Shown here in pieces: positions 7,131-16,314 of a stretch of DNA of 64,000 nucleotides. The DNA is from Oligoflexia bacterium. GTDB taxonomy: Bacteria; Bdellovibrionota; UBA1018. Position numbers and translations under genes: made by a program. Position 1 is the first letter of the stretch; each line of letters starts with the position of its first letter. The stretch covers positions 1 to 64,000 of the forward strand of contig JAMPXJ010000001.1 of assembly GCA_023701205.1 (NCBI GenBank). The letters are read 5' to 3'. The notes beneath the pieces were generated by a model that saw nothing but the letters and a program-made list of their open reading frames with translations, was not told the origin of the DNA and did not search any database.

Positions 7131-8351
7131 GTGAGAAATCGCGAAGTCGTCCTGTCCGAGCTCAAGTCCGCGGTACAGCAGGAGCGCGAGTGCGCGCTTC
7201 GGGTTTTGCATCTGCTCCAGGAGGTCGATGCCGATCGGCATTATCTGGAAATGGGTTTTCCGTCGCTTTTCGAATTCGCCACGCGGGAGCTGGGCTATAG
7301 CCCGGGGGCCGCGATGCGGAGAATTCAGGCCATGCGCCTCATGAAGACGATGCCGGAGATCGAGGGCAAGATCCAGGAGGGCAGTCTCTCGCTTTGCGTG
7401 GCTTCGAAGACCCAGAGTTTTTTTCGCCAGGAGGATCAGAGACGCAGAGACGAAGGCCAGGTCAAGCTGAGCCCCGCCACGAAGCGCGAGATCGTTCAGT
7501 CGATGCTCGGTGCCTCCACGCGGTAATGCGAGCAGAAGCTCGCCGAGATCTCGCCAGAGTCGGTGCTGCCCCGGGAACGCGCTCGAGCGCTCGGGGGTGG
7601 AAAAATCCTGATCCAATTTCTGGCGGACGAGGGGCTCATGAAGAAGCTCGAGAAGCTCAAGGGGCTCATGGCTCATCAGAATTTCGAAGGTCGCTATGAC
7701 CGCTTGATCGAGCTTTTGGCGGATCTGGCTTTGAAAAAGCTGGAGCCGGCGGAAGGGCGGGAGAAAAAGGGGGAGAAAAGGGGGGGGAAGGTGGGAAGTT
7801 CTGGGAGCGTTCAAAATTCCAAGGACTCAGTTCAGCTTTCAGTCTCTCCGGCGGAAACATCACCCGAGGCGAGCAGCACGGATTGTCGGGCTCGCAGGCG
7901 TTACATTCGGGCGTCGATCAGACGAGCTGTTCACCTGAGGGATGAGGGTCAGTGCACGTTCATCGATCTCGCGAGCGGGCGCCGCTGCGCGAGCCGGCAT
8001 GGGCTGCAGTTTGATCATTCGCCCGTGCCGTTTTCCTTGGGAGGGGAGAATACGACCGAGAATCTCACTTTGAGGTGCGCGGCTCATAACCGCTACCTTG
8101 CGGAGAAAATGGGGCTCGGGCAGGCCAGCTTTGCCAGCTCTCTCAGCTCTGATGAACTCCGGCCGTCAAACGCACTTCCAGCGTTGGCAATGACCGGTCG
8201 GTTTCCTCGGGCGGAGCCTTCCGGTCTACTTCCGGCACATATCCCAAATGGGATCGACCTCAAGTCCGGGGATCTTCGACAGGGCATTGATCAAGCCCTT
8301 CACAACCAGAACCTGGGTATCGCGGCTGGTGTGATAATTGGCAAAACTTGA
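7131..8351 (+). pseudogene. HNH endonuclease (DUF222-like family), interrupted by a nonsense codon
   Basis: From a GTG start with a strong Shine-Dalgarno, 131 codons run to TAA at 7524-7526. The same frame then continues without a shift to 8351. The first part has the family N terminus: ALRVLHLLQEVD, then Y-L-E-M-G-F-P-S-L-F-E-F-A. The second part has L-M-A-H and the C-terminal HNH core L-Q-F-D-H-S (about 8012) with N-L-T-L-R-C-A-A-H-N. Replacing TAA by GAA would give S-T-R-E-C-E-Q-K-L, a plausible family sequence, so one G-to-T change is the simplest explanation. The C-terminal 126 nt overlap the convergent gene at 8226-8705, suggesting that the original stop was also lost. A sequencing error at 7524 is possible. 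Confidence 0.75.
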
Positions 8352-8705
8352 GCAGGTGCTGTTGATCATCAGCGAGATATCGAGGAGACCTTCGCTGGCT
8401 TCTTCCGAAACCCTTGCGATCGATGCCACGGCGGAACAGCTCACGCGACCCCCATCGAATGTTTGAGCTGCGATACCTCTCTCGCCGATAGCATTGACGA
8501 TGCGGATCAGGTCCGCGGGTTGAACTTTGGCTTCCACCTGCTTTAACGAGAAATCGAAGTACCCGCCGTCGGACGATAGCTCGGAGCTGTCACACTTTTG
8601 GAGTGTGAACACCGGCAACTCAGAGATCCGATTCGTTGGAGCTGCGAGCGAGCTCCCGGCGATTCCGATTGCCGCGGCGAGGACAACCAGGTTCAGTGTT
8701 CTCAT
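8226..8705 (-). CDS. Secreted protein, unknown function
   Basis: 159 residues with a signal peptide (hydrophobic core L-V-V-L-A-A-A-I-G-I-A, cleavage after S-L-A-A near residue 22). The mature protein has four cysteines, which could form two disulfides. The middle contains V-E-A-K-V-Q-P-A-D-L-I-R-I-V. Codon use is ordinary. No family recognised. The 3' end overlaps the extended HNH pseudogene on the other strand. Confidence 0.65.
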   Translation of the reverse strand: MRTLNLVVLAAAIGIAGSSLAAPTNRISELPVFTLQKCDSSELSSDGGYFDFSLKQVEAKVQPADLIRIVNAIGERGIAAQTFDGGRVSCSAVASIARVSEEASEGLLDISLMINSTCSSFANYHTSRDTQVLVVKGLINALSKIPGLEVDPIWDMCRK

Positions 8706-8858
8706 TTATTTGACTCCTTAGGTTATTCACTTCGCAAATAACGCATTGGGATATACAGGAAGAAGTGCGAGGTCGTCAATACCGGAGTAAAAAGATCTGA
8801 TAATGATTTTAGTTCATAATTACAGTAATTTAGTGGCGAAAATTCTGCCTGATAATAA

Positions 8859-8887
8859 TTGACGCGGTTAGTACGGCATTGTATGAA
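8859..8887 (+). promoter_or_regulatory. Candidate promoter of the subtilase gene
   Basis: TTGACG (8859-8864) and TATGAA (8882-8887) are separated by 17 nt, matching the sigma-70 spacing. If used, transcription would start near 8894, at the ATG at 8895, which would make a leaderless message or favour that later start. The alternative reading of TTG at 8859 as a start codon looks less likely. Confidence 0.35.
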
Positions 8888-10406
8888 TCCCTCCATGATC
8901 CGGCGGGTTTTCAAGAACTTTGCACGCGCTTTCACTTTTGCGACCGCGCTCTTCGCCGTCGGAGTCGCCGCGTTCTCGGCCATCGCCCAAGCCCAAGCCC
9001 AAGCCCAAACTCAAACTCAAACCTCAGACACCCGCCTTTGGCAAAAGCTCGACGCGCTTTCACCGGGCCTCTCGAGCGAGATCCAATCGCTCCATGCGCT
9101 TTTCTGCGCGGCACGGCCGCTCGGGCGCGCCGGTGCCACTGAGCCCGATGCACCGTCCGCGCGCGAAGAGAAGCTTCGCAACGCGCTCGCCACCGCCGCC
9201 GGTGATCTGAGCCTGAGCCACCTGGAGCTCGGGGACGGAAGCTATTGGGCCGTGCTGGAATCGGTTCCCAAAATGCGGCGAGTGATCTTCCAGGATTCGG
9301 GCACCCGGGCCAAGCTGCAGCTCCATGACGTGCTCGAGCCGCGTCGCTGGAAGAAGCTCGAGCTCGCGATCGAGACGCAAAGCTGCAAGCCGAACTACTT
9401 TTCCTTCAGCGAGCAGGGGCGTATGGACGTCACCTCGTTCAGCCCGGCCAACCGCTTCGAAAGCTGGAGCCTCGGCCCGCCGCGCGAATCCCGCCTCTCC
9501 CCGCGCCCGGCGGTGGTGGCGGTGATCGACTCGGGCTTCGATCTGCGGCATCCGCTGCTCGCGCCTTATCTGCTGCGCGATGGCGCGGGCGCGCCGATCA
9601 CGCTCAATGCACGCGATTTCGTCGCGGCGCCCGAGCCCGATGACCATGGCAACCACGTGGCGGGCATCGTCTCGCGCGAGTCTCCGGAGATCGCGGTCCT
9701 GCCCGTCATGCGGCCCAATGACAACGTTCTTGGGCAGGGGCCGTCCTCGGCGCATTTCATTCCCGCAACCGACCTCAGCCGGAAGCTCAGAGAGCAGCTG
9801 CGCGAGCTACAGCTCGAAACCGTCGACTTCGCCATCCTGAACGGAGCGCGGGTCCTCAACATGAGCTTCGGCGGGCGCTACCGCACGCGCGCGAATCAGT
9901 CGTGGACGGCCGTGCCGGGGAGCTTCGATGGCTACGAGGACGCCTTCCATCGGTATCCCGAGGCCGCCTTCGTCGTGGCCGCAGGCAATGACGGCCAGGA
10001 CATCGACGAGGGTTCGTGGCACCCGGTCTCCGAGCGGCGCAAGAACGTCGCGGTCGTGGCTGCGGTCGACGCGCGCGGCCGGCTCGCCTCCTTCAGCAAC
10101 TACGGCAAGGAGCTCGTCGACTTCGCCGCCGAAGGCGTGGACATCGCCTCCTATGACAGCGGCGCCGACGGAGGCCGCTGGCGCCCCGATCTCCTGATGT
10201 CGGGCACCTCGATGGCCGCGCCTCAGGTTTCGCGGCTCATCGGGCGGATGCTGGCCCTGCGGCCTGAGCTCTCGGCCGAGGACACGATCGGCATTCTTTG
10301 CGCGACAGTGACGCCATCCTGGGAGCTGCTGCGCAAAACCCGCTGCGGCGGAATCGTCAACGGGCAGGCCGCGCTCGAGGCCGTGGCTCGTCCGGGCTGG
10401 CGCTGA
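8883..10406 (+). CDS. Secreted subtilisin-like serine protease (S8 family)
   Basis: About 507 residues. The signal peptide covers roughly residues 1-35 and ends at A-I-A-Q-A, followed at once by an A-Q/T-Q repeat. The S8 triad is visible: Asp216 in V-V-A-V-I-D-S-G, His255 in D-D-H-G-N-H-V-A-G and Ser443 in S-G-T-S-M-A-A-P. The oxyanion Asn lies in V-V-A-A-G-N-D. The roughly 170 residues before the Asp may act as a prodomain. The protein ends soon after the catalytic domain, so no C-terminal anchor is seen. ATG 8883 was chosen as start; ATG 8895 is equally possible. Expected to act outside the cell or in the periplasm. Confidence 0.93.
   Translation: MNPSMIRRVFKNFARAFTFATALFAVGVAAFSAIAQAQAQAQTQTQTSDTRLWQKLDALSPGLSSEIQSLHALFCAARPLGRAGATEPDAPSAREEKLRNALATAAGDLSLSHLELGDGSYWAVLESVPKMRRVIFQDSGTRAKLQLHDVLEPRRWKKLELAIETQSCKPNYFSFSEQGRMDVTSFSPANRFESWSLGPPRESRLSPRPAVVAVIDSGFDLRHPLLAPYLLRDGAGAPITLNARDFVAAPEPDDHGNHVAGIVSRESPEIAVLPVMRPNDNVLGQGPSSAHFIPATDLSRKLREQLRELQLETVDFAILNGARVLNMSFGGRYRTRANQSWTAVPGSFDGYEDAFHRYPEAAFVVAAGNDGQDIDEGSWHPVSERRKNVAVVAAVDARGRLASFSNYGKELVDFAAEGVDIASYDSGADGGRWRPDLLMSGTSMAAPQVSRLIGRMLALRPELSAEDTIGILCATVTPSWELLRKTRCGGIVNGQAALEAVARPGWR
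8985..9020. repeat. Hexanucleotide repeat at the signal-peptide boundary
   Basis: Four GCCCAA units (8985-9008) followed by two ACTCAA units (9009-9020), encoding an alternating A-Q then T-Q run just after the predicted signal peptidase site of the subtilase. Slippage would change length in steps of two residues without frameshift. Confidence 0.85.
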
Positions 10407-10459
10407 GGGCCTGTGCCCGATCTCGCTGGCTTCTAGCGCGAGCGAAGTTTCGAGCGGAA

Positions 10460-10915
10460 TCAGCAATCGTTCTCCTGCGCCCAGGCCTTGACCTCGGGCG
10501 AGTCGGCTTTGCGCGGATTGAACGTGCGCGTTTCCTTGAAAAGATAGACCTCGCGCATCGTGTAAGAGCTGAACTCCGACTCGTAGATCGTGCCCTCGCA
10601 GATTCCCTCGAGGCCGGTATCCTGGCCGGTGTTGGTCAGCTCGTAGATGCCGTAGACTTTTTCCGGCCCGCGTCCGGCGTCGCAGGCGTACTCGCAGCTC
10701 CACTTGCGGTAGACCTTGCGGTTTCCGAAGAAGGTCTTGCTTTCCTGGTAGGCCTGATACGTCTTGTTCCCGGTGAACTTGCAGCCGCAGCGCCAGCTGC
10801 GCGTGACTCGGAAGTTACCGGCGGAAGTGCCGGTGGACATTCCGGCCTGGCTGATGGAAACGGCGGTAGCGACCGCGGCGATCAGGGTGAATATCCAGGG
10901 CTTTGCAATGAGCAT
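10460..10915 (-). CDS. Secreted cysteine-rich protein, unknown function
   Basis: 151 residues. The signal peptide ends near S-I-S-Q-A (about residue 24). The mature part contains six cysteines (R-C-G-C-K, S-C-E-Y-A-C, I-C-E-G and a terminal Cys), consistent with three disulfides, and many aromatic residues. It ends exactly in E-N-D-C. No family recognised. It is divergent from the large secreted protein starting at 11201, and the 285-nt gap between them carries an array of CTGTCGAA-type sites. Confidence 0.68.
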   Translation of the reverse strand: MLIAKPWIFTLIAAVATAVSISQAGMSTGTSAGNFRVTRSWRCGCKFTGNKTYQAYQESKTFFGNRKVYRKWSCEYACDAGRGPEKVYGIYELTNTGQDTGLEGICEGTIYESEFSSYTMREVYLFKETRTFNPRKADSPEVKAWAQENDC

Positions 10916-11046
10916 AGGTAAGTCTCCGAGGTCCGGGCGTGCGCGGTTCCGTCGCGCGTGTCCTAGGTGAAAAGCAAAGCCGGTACCAGCAAAAAAACGC
11001 GGGATTTCGCGGTGATCTCCCTGAGCGGCACGCGCGCGATGGGGCA

Positions 11047-11108
11047 GCTGTCTGAAGCTTCGACAGCCCCGAGGGACTGTCGAACTTTTGCGCGGCTGTC
11101 GAGAACTT
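11047..11108. promoter_or_regulatory. Array of four CTGTCGAA-type half-sites
   Basis: A near-perfect dyad GCTGTC-T-GAAGCTTC-GACAGC (11047-11067) is followed by two direct copies, CTGTCGAACTT (11077-11087) and CTGTCGAGAACTT (11096-11108). It sits between two divergent secreted-protein genes, so it may be a shared operator. A related pair, CTGTC-N8-GACAG, lies at 48424-48441 upstream of the trypsin-like protease gene. Confidence 0.4.
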
Positions 11109-11200
11109 CTGCGGAAAACCCCGGCACGGCCCGTCCCAGGCCGGATCTAATGGGTCTTCGCGGGTACGGACTTCGCAATAGATAGCTGCGGGGAACGGCC

Positions 11201-13264
11201 ATGGTGGGCATACGGATCATTCATCATCTTTGCGTGGCACTGCTATTGATTCTCGCGGCGGAAGCGCGGGCGGAGTCCTACGCCTTGCCTGAGGCCTGCC
11301 TGAGTCGCGCTATTGCCGTGGAGGGAAGCGGGTACGCGCCCTGCGCGAGCTCCTCTTCGGATGGCTTCACGGAGGTCCGGCGTCTCGCGGACGGGCTCTC
11401 CGATATTGCCTGGATTCGCCAGAAGATCGAACAGCTCCAGGAGATCCGCAAGCTCGAGCTGGAGGCGCTGCAGCCGGTTCTTCGCACTCTGCAGGCCGGC
11501 TCCGGAACGGCGGCGCGAGAGTCGCGGCAGCTGCAGGCCGACCTCGCGCTTCTGTTCGAGGTGTCGCGCGAAATCAGCGTCCTGCGACGGAAAATCAGAA
11601 TCCTCCGACGGGAGGGTACCGGAAACCTGCTCGCCGATCGGGAGGATGAGCTGGCACGGCTCGAGGGGATCCGGAGCGCGGTCCTCGAGAAGGCCCCGCT
11701 TCTCAATGGCGAAGCCGTGACCCAGCTGATCGAGGAGCGGTTTCGGGCGGATGCTCCGCCCGATGAGGCGATGATGCGCCAAGCTTTGGCAGCTGTCATG
11801 AGCGACGGGCTTCGAGAGTTGGAAAAGAGACTCGAGGGTTATGCCAGGGCTTTGTCCGCGCCCAGGCCGCGCCTGGAGGGACGGCTCCTCGGCGAGGTTT
11901 TCCGCTCGGGAGTAGCGGAGAGGGATTTCGAAAGCGAGCGTTTCTCGGGATCCGCCTGTCGCCAACTCCGGAATTTCCAGGAGGAGCTCCGGTTAGGGCG
12001 GATCCGCTCGGGAATCGCGGACGCGACGCTCATCGCCCTGCCGCTCTTCGCAGGTGAGCTCGGGCTCGCCGGCCGCGCGCTGATGCTGGGACGGGGAGGG
12101 TCCCAGGCGGCGGCGACCGCGAGTGCGGCCCGGCTTCCGGAGTTCGGAATGGTCGCGGCCTCGCTCGGGCTTCAGTCCAAGAAGCTCTCCGACCTGAATG
12201 GCCGGTGCCAGGAGCGTCTTTCGGATTTCAATGCCCACCCGACGAGAGAAGGTTATCGCCTCGTGCAGGAGTGCCGCGAGGAACGGGGCACGCAAGTCGT
12301 CCTTCTCGCGGCGGGAGCGGGCATGGCCGGGGGAGCGCTGGCCTTCAAGACGCTGTCGAGCGCGCTTCGGGCGCGAATCGATGCGAGCGTCGCGGCCGCG
12401 GCAGGGGAGGCTTCCGAGGTCAAGCCCTCCCTGGTGAAGCTGCTCGCCAAGGACTTCGGGGTAGGGCAGTACGGCACGATCACCGGCGAGCTCAGGGGGA
12501 TTCGCGAGTTGACACGTCAGTCGAAGCGGGAACTCGCGGCGCTCTGGCCGGGACTGGTGACCAAAGAAAGGGATGTGCGGGATTTCATCGCCAGAAACGC
12601 GCTCCGAAAGGAGATCCAGGGACACAGGATCGTGCCGCTTGGAAAGCTCGAGGACTACGAGCGGACCATCGCAAAGGATACGGTCGAGCTGCTCTATGTT
12701 CCGGGCGCGAACGTTCCGCACCTCCACAAGTCGGTGAATCACGTCGGCCATCTCGCCATGCGGATCGGCGATCGCGTTTACCATCAGACCGGCGGCTCGG
12801 GCTTCCGGATCGAGAGCCTGCGCGAGTTCCTCACCGAAACGAAAAAGGACTTCAAGGTATTCGGTACCGTGCTTCAGGTTTCCCCGCGGGAGCGGGAGAT
12901 CATGCGGCGCTATTTCGAGGGCCTCCACGAGAAGCAGGTGCCCTATTCGTTTCTGCTCAATAACTGCGCCCAGGCCGTGTGTCGGGCCTTGGACCTGGCG
13001 GAGGTCCGGCGTCCCCGGGGCCTGGCGGCCTTCGATCCGGTGCTGACGACCGCGGCATTGAAGCGCAGCGAGCGCAGGGTTCTGAAGACGGCCTATAACA
13101 TCGACCGCGATCTTCCGCCCGCCGCGCTCAAGGCGGCGACCCTGTCGAACCGCGCGGTCTTCTATGGTCTTCCCGCCGGGGCGGCCGGCGCCGGCGCCTA
13201 CGGAATCATCGAGGCGGTGGATCTGCTCGTGGACTACATCGACTCGGCGCAGGAGGAGCCCTGA
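11201..13264 (+). CDS. Large secreted protein with C-terminal permuted papain-like (NlpC/P60 or LRAT-like) domain
   Basis: 687 residues. A signal peptide (about 1-24, cleavage A-R-A-E) is followed by a long helical, coiled-coil-like region rich in E, L and R (about 60-250) and two or three hydrophobic stretches (about 280-310, 365-385). The C-terminal domain (about 490-610) has N-H-V-G-H-L-A-M-R-I (His514, His517) followed later by L-L-N-N-C-A-Q-A-V-C (Cys589). The order His before Cys is that of circularly permuted papain-like hydrolases such as the YiiX/LRAT group. It may be a peptidoglycan or lipid amidase or peptidase; the substrate cannot be told. No close relative is recognised for the first 480 residues. 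Confidence 0.72.
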   Translation: MVGIRIIHHLCVALLLILAAEARAESYALPEACLSRAIAVEGSGYAPCASSSSDGFTEVRRLADGLSDIAWIRQKIEQLQEIRKLELEALQPVLRTLQAGSGTAARESRQLQADLALLFEVSREISVLRRKIRILRREGTGNLLADREDELARLEGIRSAVLEKAPLLNGEAVTQLIEERFRADAPPDEAMMRQALAAVMSDGLRELEKRLEGYARALSAPRPRLEGRLLGEVFRSGVAERDFESERFSGSACRQLRNFQEELRLGRIRSGIADATLIALPLFAGELGLAGRALMLGRGGSQAAATASAARLPEFGMVAASLGLQSKKLSDLNGRCQERLSDFNAHPTREGYRLVQECREERGTQVVLLAAGAGMAGGALAFKTLSSALRARIDASVAAAAGEASEVKPSLVKLLAKDFGVGQYGTITGELRGIRELTRQSKRELAALWPGLVTKERDVRDFIARNALRKEIQGHRIVPLGKLEDYERTIAKDTVELLYVPGANVPHLHKSVNHVGHLAMRIGDRVYHQTGGSGFRIESLREFLTETKKDFKVFGTVLQVSPREREIMRRYFEGLHEKQVPYSFLLNNCAQAVCRALDLAEVRRPRGLAAFDPVLTTAALKRSERRVLKTAYNIDRDLPPAALKAATLSNRAVFYGLPAGAAGAGAYGIIEAVDLLVDYIDSAQEEP

Positions 13265-13282
13265 GCGAAGGGCGGGTCCGCG

Positions 13283-13714
13283 TCAGCGCGGATCGCGGAT
13301 CTCGATCCCCTCGCGGAAGCCCGTCGCATCGTTCTTGAGCTCGAGGGAGCGGGTCATCAGCCGTTCGGAGCTCTGGATGTTGCCATGGGCTTCGAGCGGG
13401 TCACCCGCGCGCAGGCGGGCCTGAAATTCGTCGCGAGACACGCTGCGGCCGTCGAGGATGAAAAGGGTGTTTTCCTCCAGGCGAAGCTCCATCGGATGGT
13501 CCGAATTGAACTCTCCTGCGACCGTCACGAAGATCGACTCCTCTGCCGTGCCCAGCGCGCGGCCGCGGACCTGCGCCTCGGGGCCTCGGACGGGAACGCC
13601 GTCGGGCGAGGCGAATTCGAAATGCTCACCGAAGGCGCGGCGGAGATCCCGCATTTCGCAGGAAGGAGCGAGGCAGAGGAGCGCGAAAGGAACGAGCAGC
13701 GAGGCGATTTTCAT
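13283..13714 (-). CDS. Small putative lipoprotein or secreted protein
   Basis: 143 residues behind a strong GGAGG site. The signal sequence ends in L-C-L-A-P-S-C-E-M, so Cys19 may be lipidated, although Pro at -2 is unusual. The mature part looks beta-rich (R-G-R-A-L-G-T-A-E-E-S-I-F-V-T-V-A-G) and ends in a charged tail. Family not recognised. Same strand as the propeller lipoprotein gene that lies upstream at 13790-14944; 75 nt separate them, so they may share a transcript. Confidence 0.62.
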   Translation of the reverse strand: MKIASLLVPFALLCLAPSCEMRDLRRAFGEHFEFASPDGVPVRGPEAQVRGRALGTAEESIFVTVAGEFNSDHPMELRLEENTLFILDGRSVSRDEFQARLRAGDPLEAHGNIQSSERLMTRSLELKNDATGFREGIEIRDPR

Positions 13715-13789
13715 GAAACCTCCGGAAAAGCGGCGCGAATTGGTTTTGCGGAGGATGCTTGCGAGTCGCGTGCCGCTCGGGGCGGCCTC

Positions 13790-14944
13790 TTACGGTCGAA
13801 ATGAGCGGAGGCCCGACTCGTCGCAGACCGTGAGCGTCGCGCCATCCGGGCTGAAGGCGGCGTTTCGCGCCTTTTTCACGTCCAGCGCCAGGTAAGTCTT
13901 GTTCGCGAAGTCGAGCAGAAGCCCGTGTCGCTCGTCGCCAGGCCGCGGTGCGGCTTCGCTCACGGCCCGCAGCGCGGAGCTCCCCACGACGGCGACCTGA
14001 CGTCGCGCCGGATTGAGCGCGAGCGAGAGCCCCGCGCAACGCGGGCGCGTCGGCTCGGCTTGGAAGACACCGAGCACGGACGCTCCGAAATATCCCAGGC
14101 CCGCCTCGAGCTCGGTGATCGCGCAGTAATCCTCTTTCTCGGTCAAGGCGAGCGTCCAGCCCTGGCTGGACGCGAGGGACTGGACGGGCAGATCGTAAGG
14201 TATCCGGAACAAGCCGCGCGCGCGCGGGCTCCAGACCGCGAGCGGAAACGGCGAGTAGTCGTTCGTCGCCAGGTTCAGCAGGTAAACGTCGTCTTCGAGA
14301 GGGACGGCCTGCCGCACCGGCGTGCCGGCGTTCAGAACGGGTTCCATCCGGCCTTCCCGGAGATCGAGGGCGTGCAGCATGGCGCCGGGGACGTAGATCC
14401 GGCCCGCGTCCGGGGAGAGCGCCGCCTCGATCGACAGGCGCGCGGTCGCGTCCTGGGAGCCGCGCGAGCCGGCCAGCGGGACGCGCGAGGCGCGGCCCGT
14501 CGCGGTTTCGAAGCGAAAGAGATTCCATTCGGAATCACCGACGTAGATCGTCGAGCCATCCCGCGAAACCAGGGGAATGTTGGGAACGAACGGGGACTCC
14601 TGAGGCAGCGGAAGCGTGGCTTCGGCGATGCCTCCCGGACTCAGCATCAACAAGCCTCCAGTTCGCGCGAAGGCGCCTTCGGACGGGCCGACGCTGACAA
14701 AAATGCGGCCGGTGACCGGATGGAGAGCGAGTCCTTTTGCGGCATCGCGGAGCGCGTAGGCCCAAAGCGCGGTCGCGGCTCTGAGCGGGGGTGTCGCGGG
14801 GAGGTCTGGTTGCCTTCCCGAGTCCGCGGCCGGTTCCTGCCCCGAGACGCCGCCTGGGCCGTGCGCGGGCGCGCCGCAGGAAAACGAGCCGAGGACGAGA
14901 AACAGCAGCGGGACGGAAAGGTGAGCGAGAGTTCTTTCGGACAT
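13790..14944 (-). CDS. Putative lipoprotein with beta-propeller-like repeats
   Basis: 384 residues. The hydrophobic N terminus ends in G-S-F-S-C-G-A, a plausible lipobox. After a Pro/Gly-rich linker, repeated blocks of the type G-x-I-x-V-x-x-G and S-x-D-G-x-x-x-x-V recur: L-V-S-R-D-G-S-T-I-Y-V-G, A-L-S-P-D-A-G-R-I-Y-V-P-G, A-F-S-P-D-G-A-T-L-T-V. These resemble YVTN/quinohemoprotein-type propeller blades. No catalytic motif is visible; a binding role is likely. Monocistronic or with the small gene downstream. Confidence 0.68.
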   Translation of the reverse strand: MSERTLAHLSVPLLFLVLGSFSCGAPAHGPGGVSGQEPAADSGRQPDLPATPPLRAATALWAYALRDAAKGLALHPVTGRIFVSVGPSEGAFARTGGLLMLSPGGIAEATLPLPQESPFVPNIPLVSRDGSTIYVGDSEWNLFRFETATGRASRVPLAGSRGSQDATARLSIEAALSPDAGRIYVPGAMLHALDLREGRMEPVLNAGTPVRQAVPLEDDVYLLNLATNDYSPFPLAVWSPRARGLFRIPYDLPVQSLASSQGWTLALTEKEDYCAITELEAGLGYFGASVLGVFQAEPTRPRCAGLSLALNPARRQVAVVGSSALRAVSEAAPRPGDERHGLLLDFANKTYLALDVKKARNAAFSPDGATLTVCDESGLRSFRP

Positions 14945-15040
14945 CCGAAGGCCTCCTGGGAAAGGTAGCTTCGGTTCGCGCTCCTGGAATATCGACGTGC
15001 CCGCGGTTTTGCAAGGCGCGCCTTCGGATGGCGGAGAGCG

Positions 15041-15081
15041 AAAAAAAAGCCCGGTCTCGCGCGAGGCGAAACCGGGCTTTT
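15041..15081 (-). terminator. Rho-independent terminator of the alanine dehydrogenase gene
   Basis: An 11-bp stem, AAAAGCCCGGT (15045-15055) with ACCGGGCTTTT (15071-15081), with a 15-nt loop. On the minus strand it is followed by a run of eight T (complement of A at 15041-15048). It lies 22 nt after the stop of ald. The symmetrical A/T flanks could let it work in both directions. Confidence 0.85.
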
Positions 15082-15102
15082 CGTGATCCGATGAGCCGCG
15101 TC

Positions 15103-16209
15103 TTACAGGCGGACCGGCTCGTAAGCCAGGCCGAGATCGTCGGCGACCTGCTTGTAAGCCACCTTGCCGTTGAGGATGTTGACGCCTTTGAGGAGCGCCT
15201 CATCCTTGCTGACAGCCTGCTTCCAGCCCATGTTGGCGATCATGAGCGCGTACTTCAGCGTCACGTTCGTCAAGGCATAGGTGGAGGTGCGGGGCACCGC
15301 GCCCGGCATGTTCGGCACGGCGTAATGAATGACGCCATCCACGGTGTAGGTCGGATGCTCATGGCTCGTCGGGCGGCAGGTCTCGACGGAGCCGCCTTGG
15401 TCGACCGCGACGTCGACGATGACGCTGCCGGCCTGCATCTTGGAAACCATCTCGCGGGTCACGAGCTTCGGGGCTTTGGCGCCCGGGACGAGCACCGCGC
15501 CGATCAGGAGGTCGGCCTGGGTGACCGCGCGCTCGATCTGCTCGCTGTTGGAGTAGATCGTGGAGATCTCGTTGCCGAAGACGTCCGAGAGGTAGTCGAG
15601 GCGATTGACGTTCACGTCCATGATCGTGACCTGGGCGCCGAGGCCCACGGCCATCTTCGCGGCGTTCACGCCGACCACGCCGCCGCCGAGCACGACGACC
15701 TTCGCGCGATCCACGCCGGTCACGCCGCCAAGGAGCATGCCCTTGCCGCCGTGATCATGCTGCAGGTAAGCCGCGCCGATCTGGGTCGCCATGCGCCCCG
15801 CGACCGCGCTCATCGGAGCGAGCAGGGGCAGGGAGCCGTCGGAGGGCTGAATGGTCTCGTAGGCGATGCCGACGATTTTCCGCTCCATGAGGGCCTTGGT
15901 GAGGCGCTCATCGGCGGCGAGATGCAGGTAGGTGTAGAGGATCTGGCCTTCGCGGAGCAGCGGATATTCCTCGGGCAGCGGCTCCTTGACCTTCACGATC
16001 ATGTCGGACTTCTCGAAGATCTCTTTGGCGCCTTCGATGATCGTGGCGCCCGCCTTGCGGTAGTCCTCGTCCGAGATGCCGGCGCCGACGCCCGCATTGT
16101 GCTGCACGAGCACCTTGTGGCCGGCCTGGGTCAGGGCGCGAACGCCCGCGATCACCATCGAGACGCGGTTTTCCTTGTTTTTGATTTCCTTCGGTACACC
16201 AACGATCAT
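15103..16209 (-). CDS. ald: Alanine dehydrogenase
   Basis: Converts L-alanine to pyruvate and ammonia with NAD+ (reversible), in the cytoplasm. 368 residues, close to the usual 370. The N terminus [16 protein letters not shown] is typical; the nucleotide-binding loop is [13 protein letters not shown]; later motifs V-D-V-A-V-D-Q-G-G and [11 protein letters not shown] match the family. ATG 16209 was chosen because it gives the family N terminus and has GAGG at proper distance; an ATG 33 nt upstream is less likely. It is followed by a strong terminator. Alanine breakdown would suit an organism living on proteins. Confidence 0.96.
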   Translation of the reverse strand: MIVGVPKEIKNKENRVSMVIAGVRALTQAGHKVLVQHNAGVGAGISDEDYRKAGATIIEGAKEIFEKSDMIVKVKEPLPEEYPLLREGQILYTYLHLAADERLTKALMERKIVGIAYETIQPSDGSLPLLAPMSAVAGRMATQIGAAYLQHDHGGKGMLLGGVTGVDRAKVVVLGGGVVGVNAAKMAVGLGAQVTIMDVNVNRLDYLSDVFGNEISTIYSNSEQIERAVTQADLLIGAVLVPGAKAPKLVTREMVSKMQAGSVIVDVAVDQGGSVETCRPTSHEHPTYTVDGVIHYAVPNMPGAVPRTSTYALTNVTLKYALMIANMGWKQAVSKDEALLKGVNILNGKVAYKQVADDLGLAYEPVRL

Positions 16210-16314
16210 AGAAGCAACCTCTTTTATGAAGATCGCCGTCAACGGCGGGCCAGCCGGCCCGCCTGCGGCGATCTTCCCTTGTTTGCGCGAAGCAGGCTTT
16301 TCGGCATGCCTCGC

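Noticed and set aside
8723..8983. A minus-strand reading frame of 86 codons over the start of the subtilase
   Set aside because: It overlaps the signal peptide region and candidate promoter of a convincing gene and has no motif.
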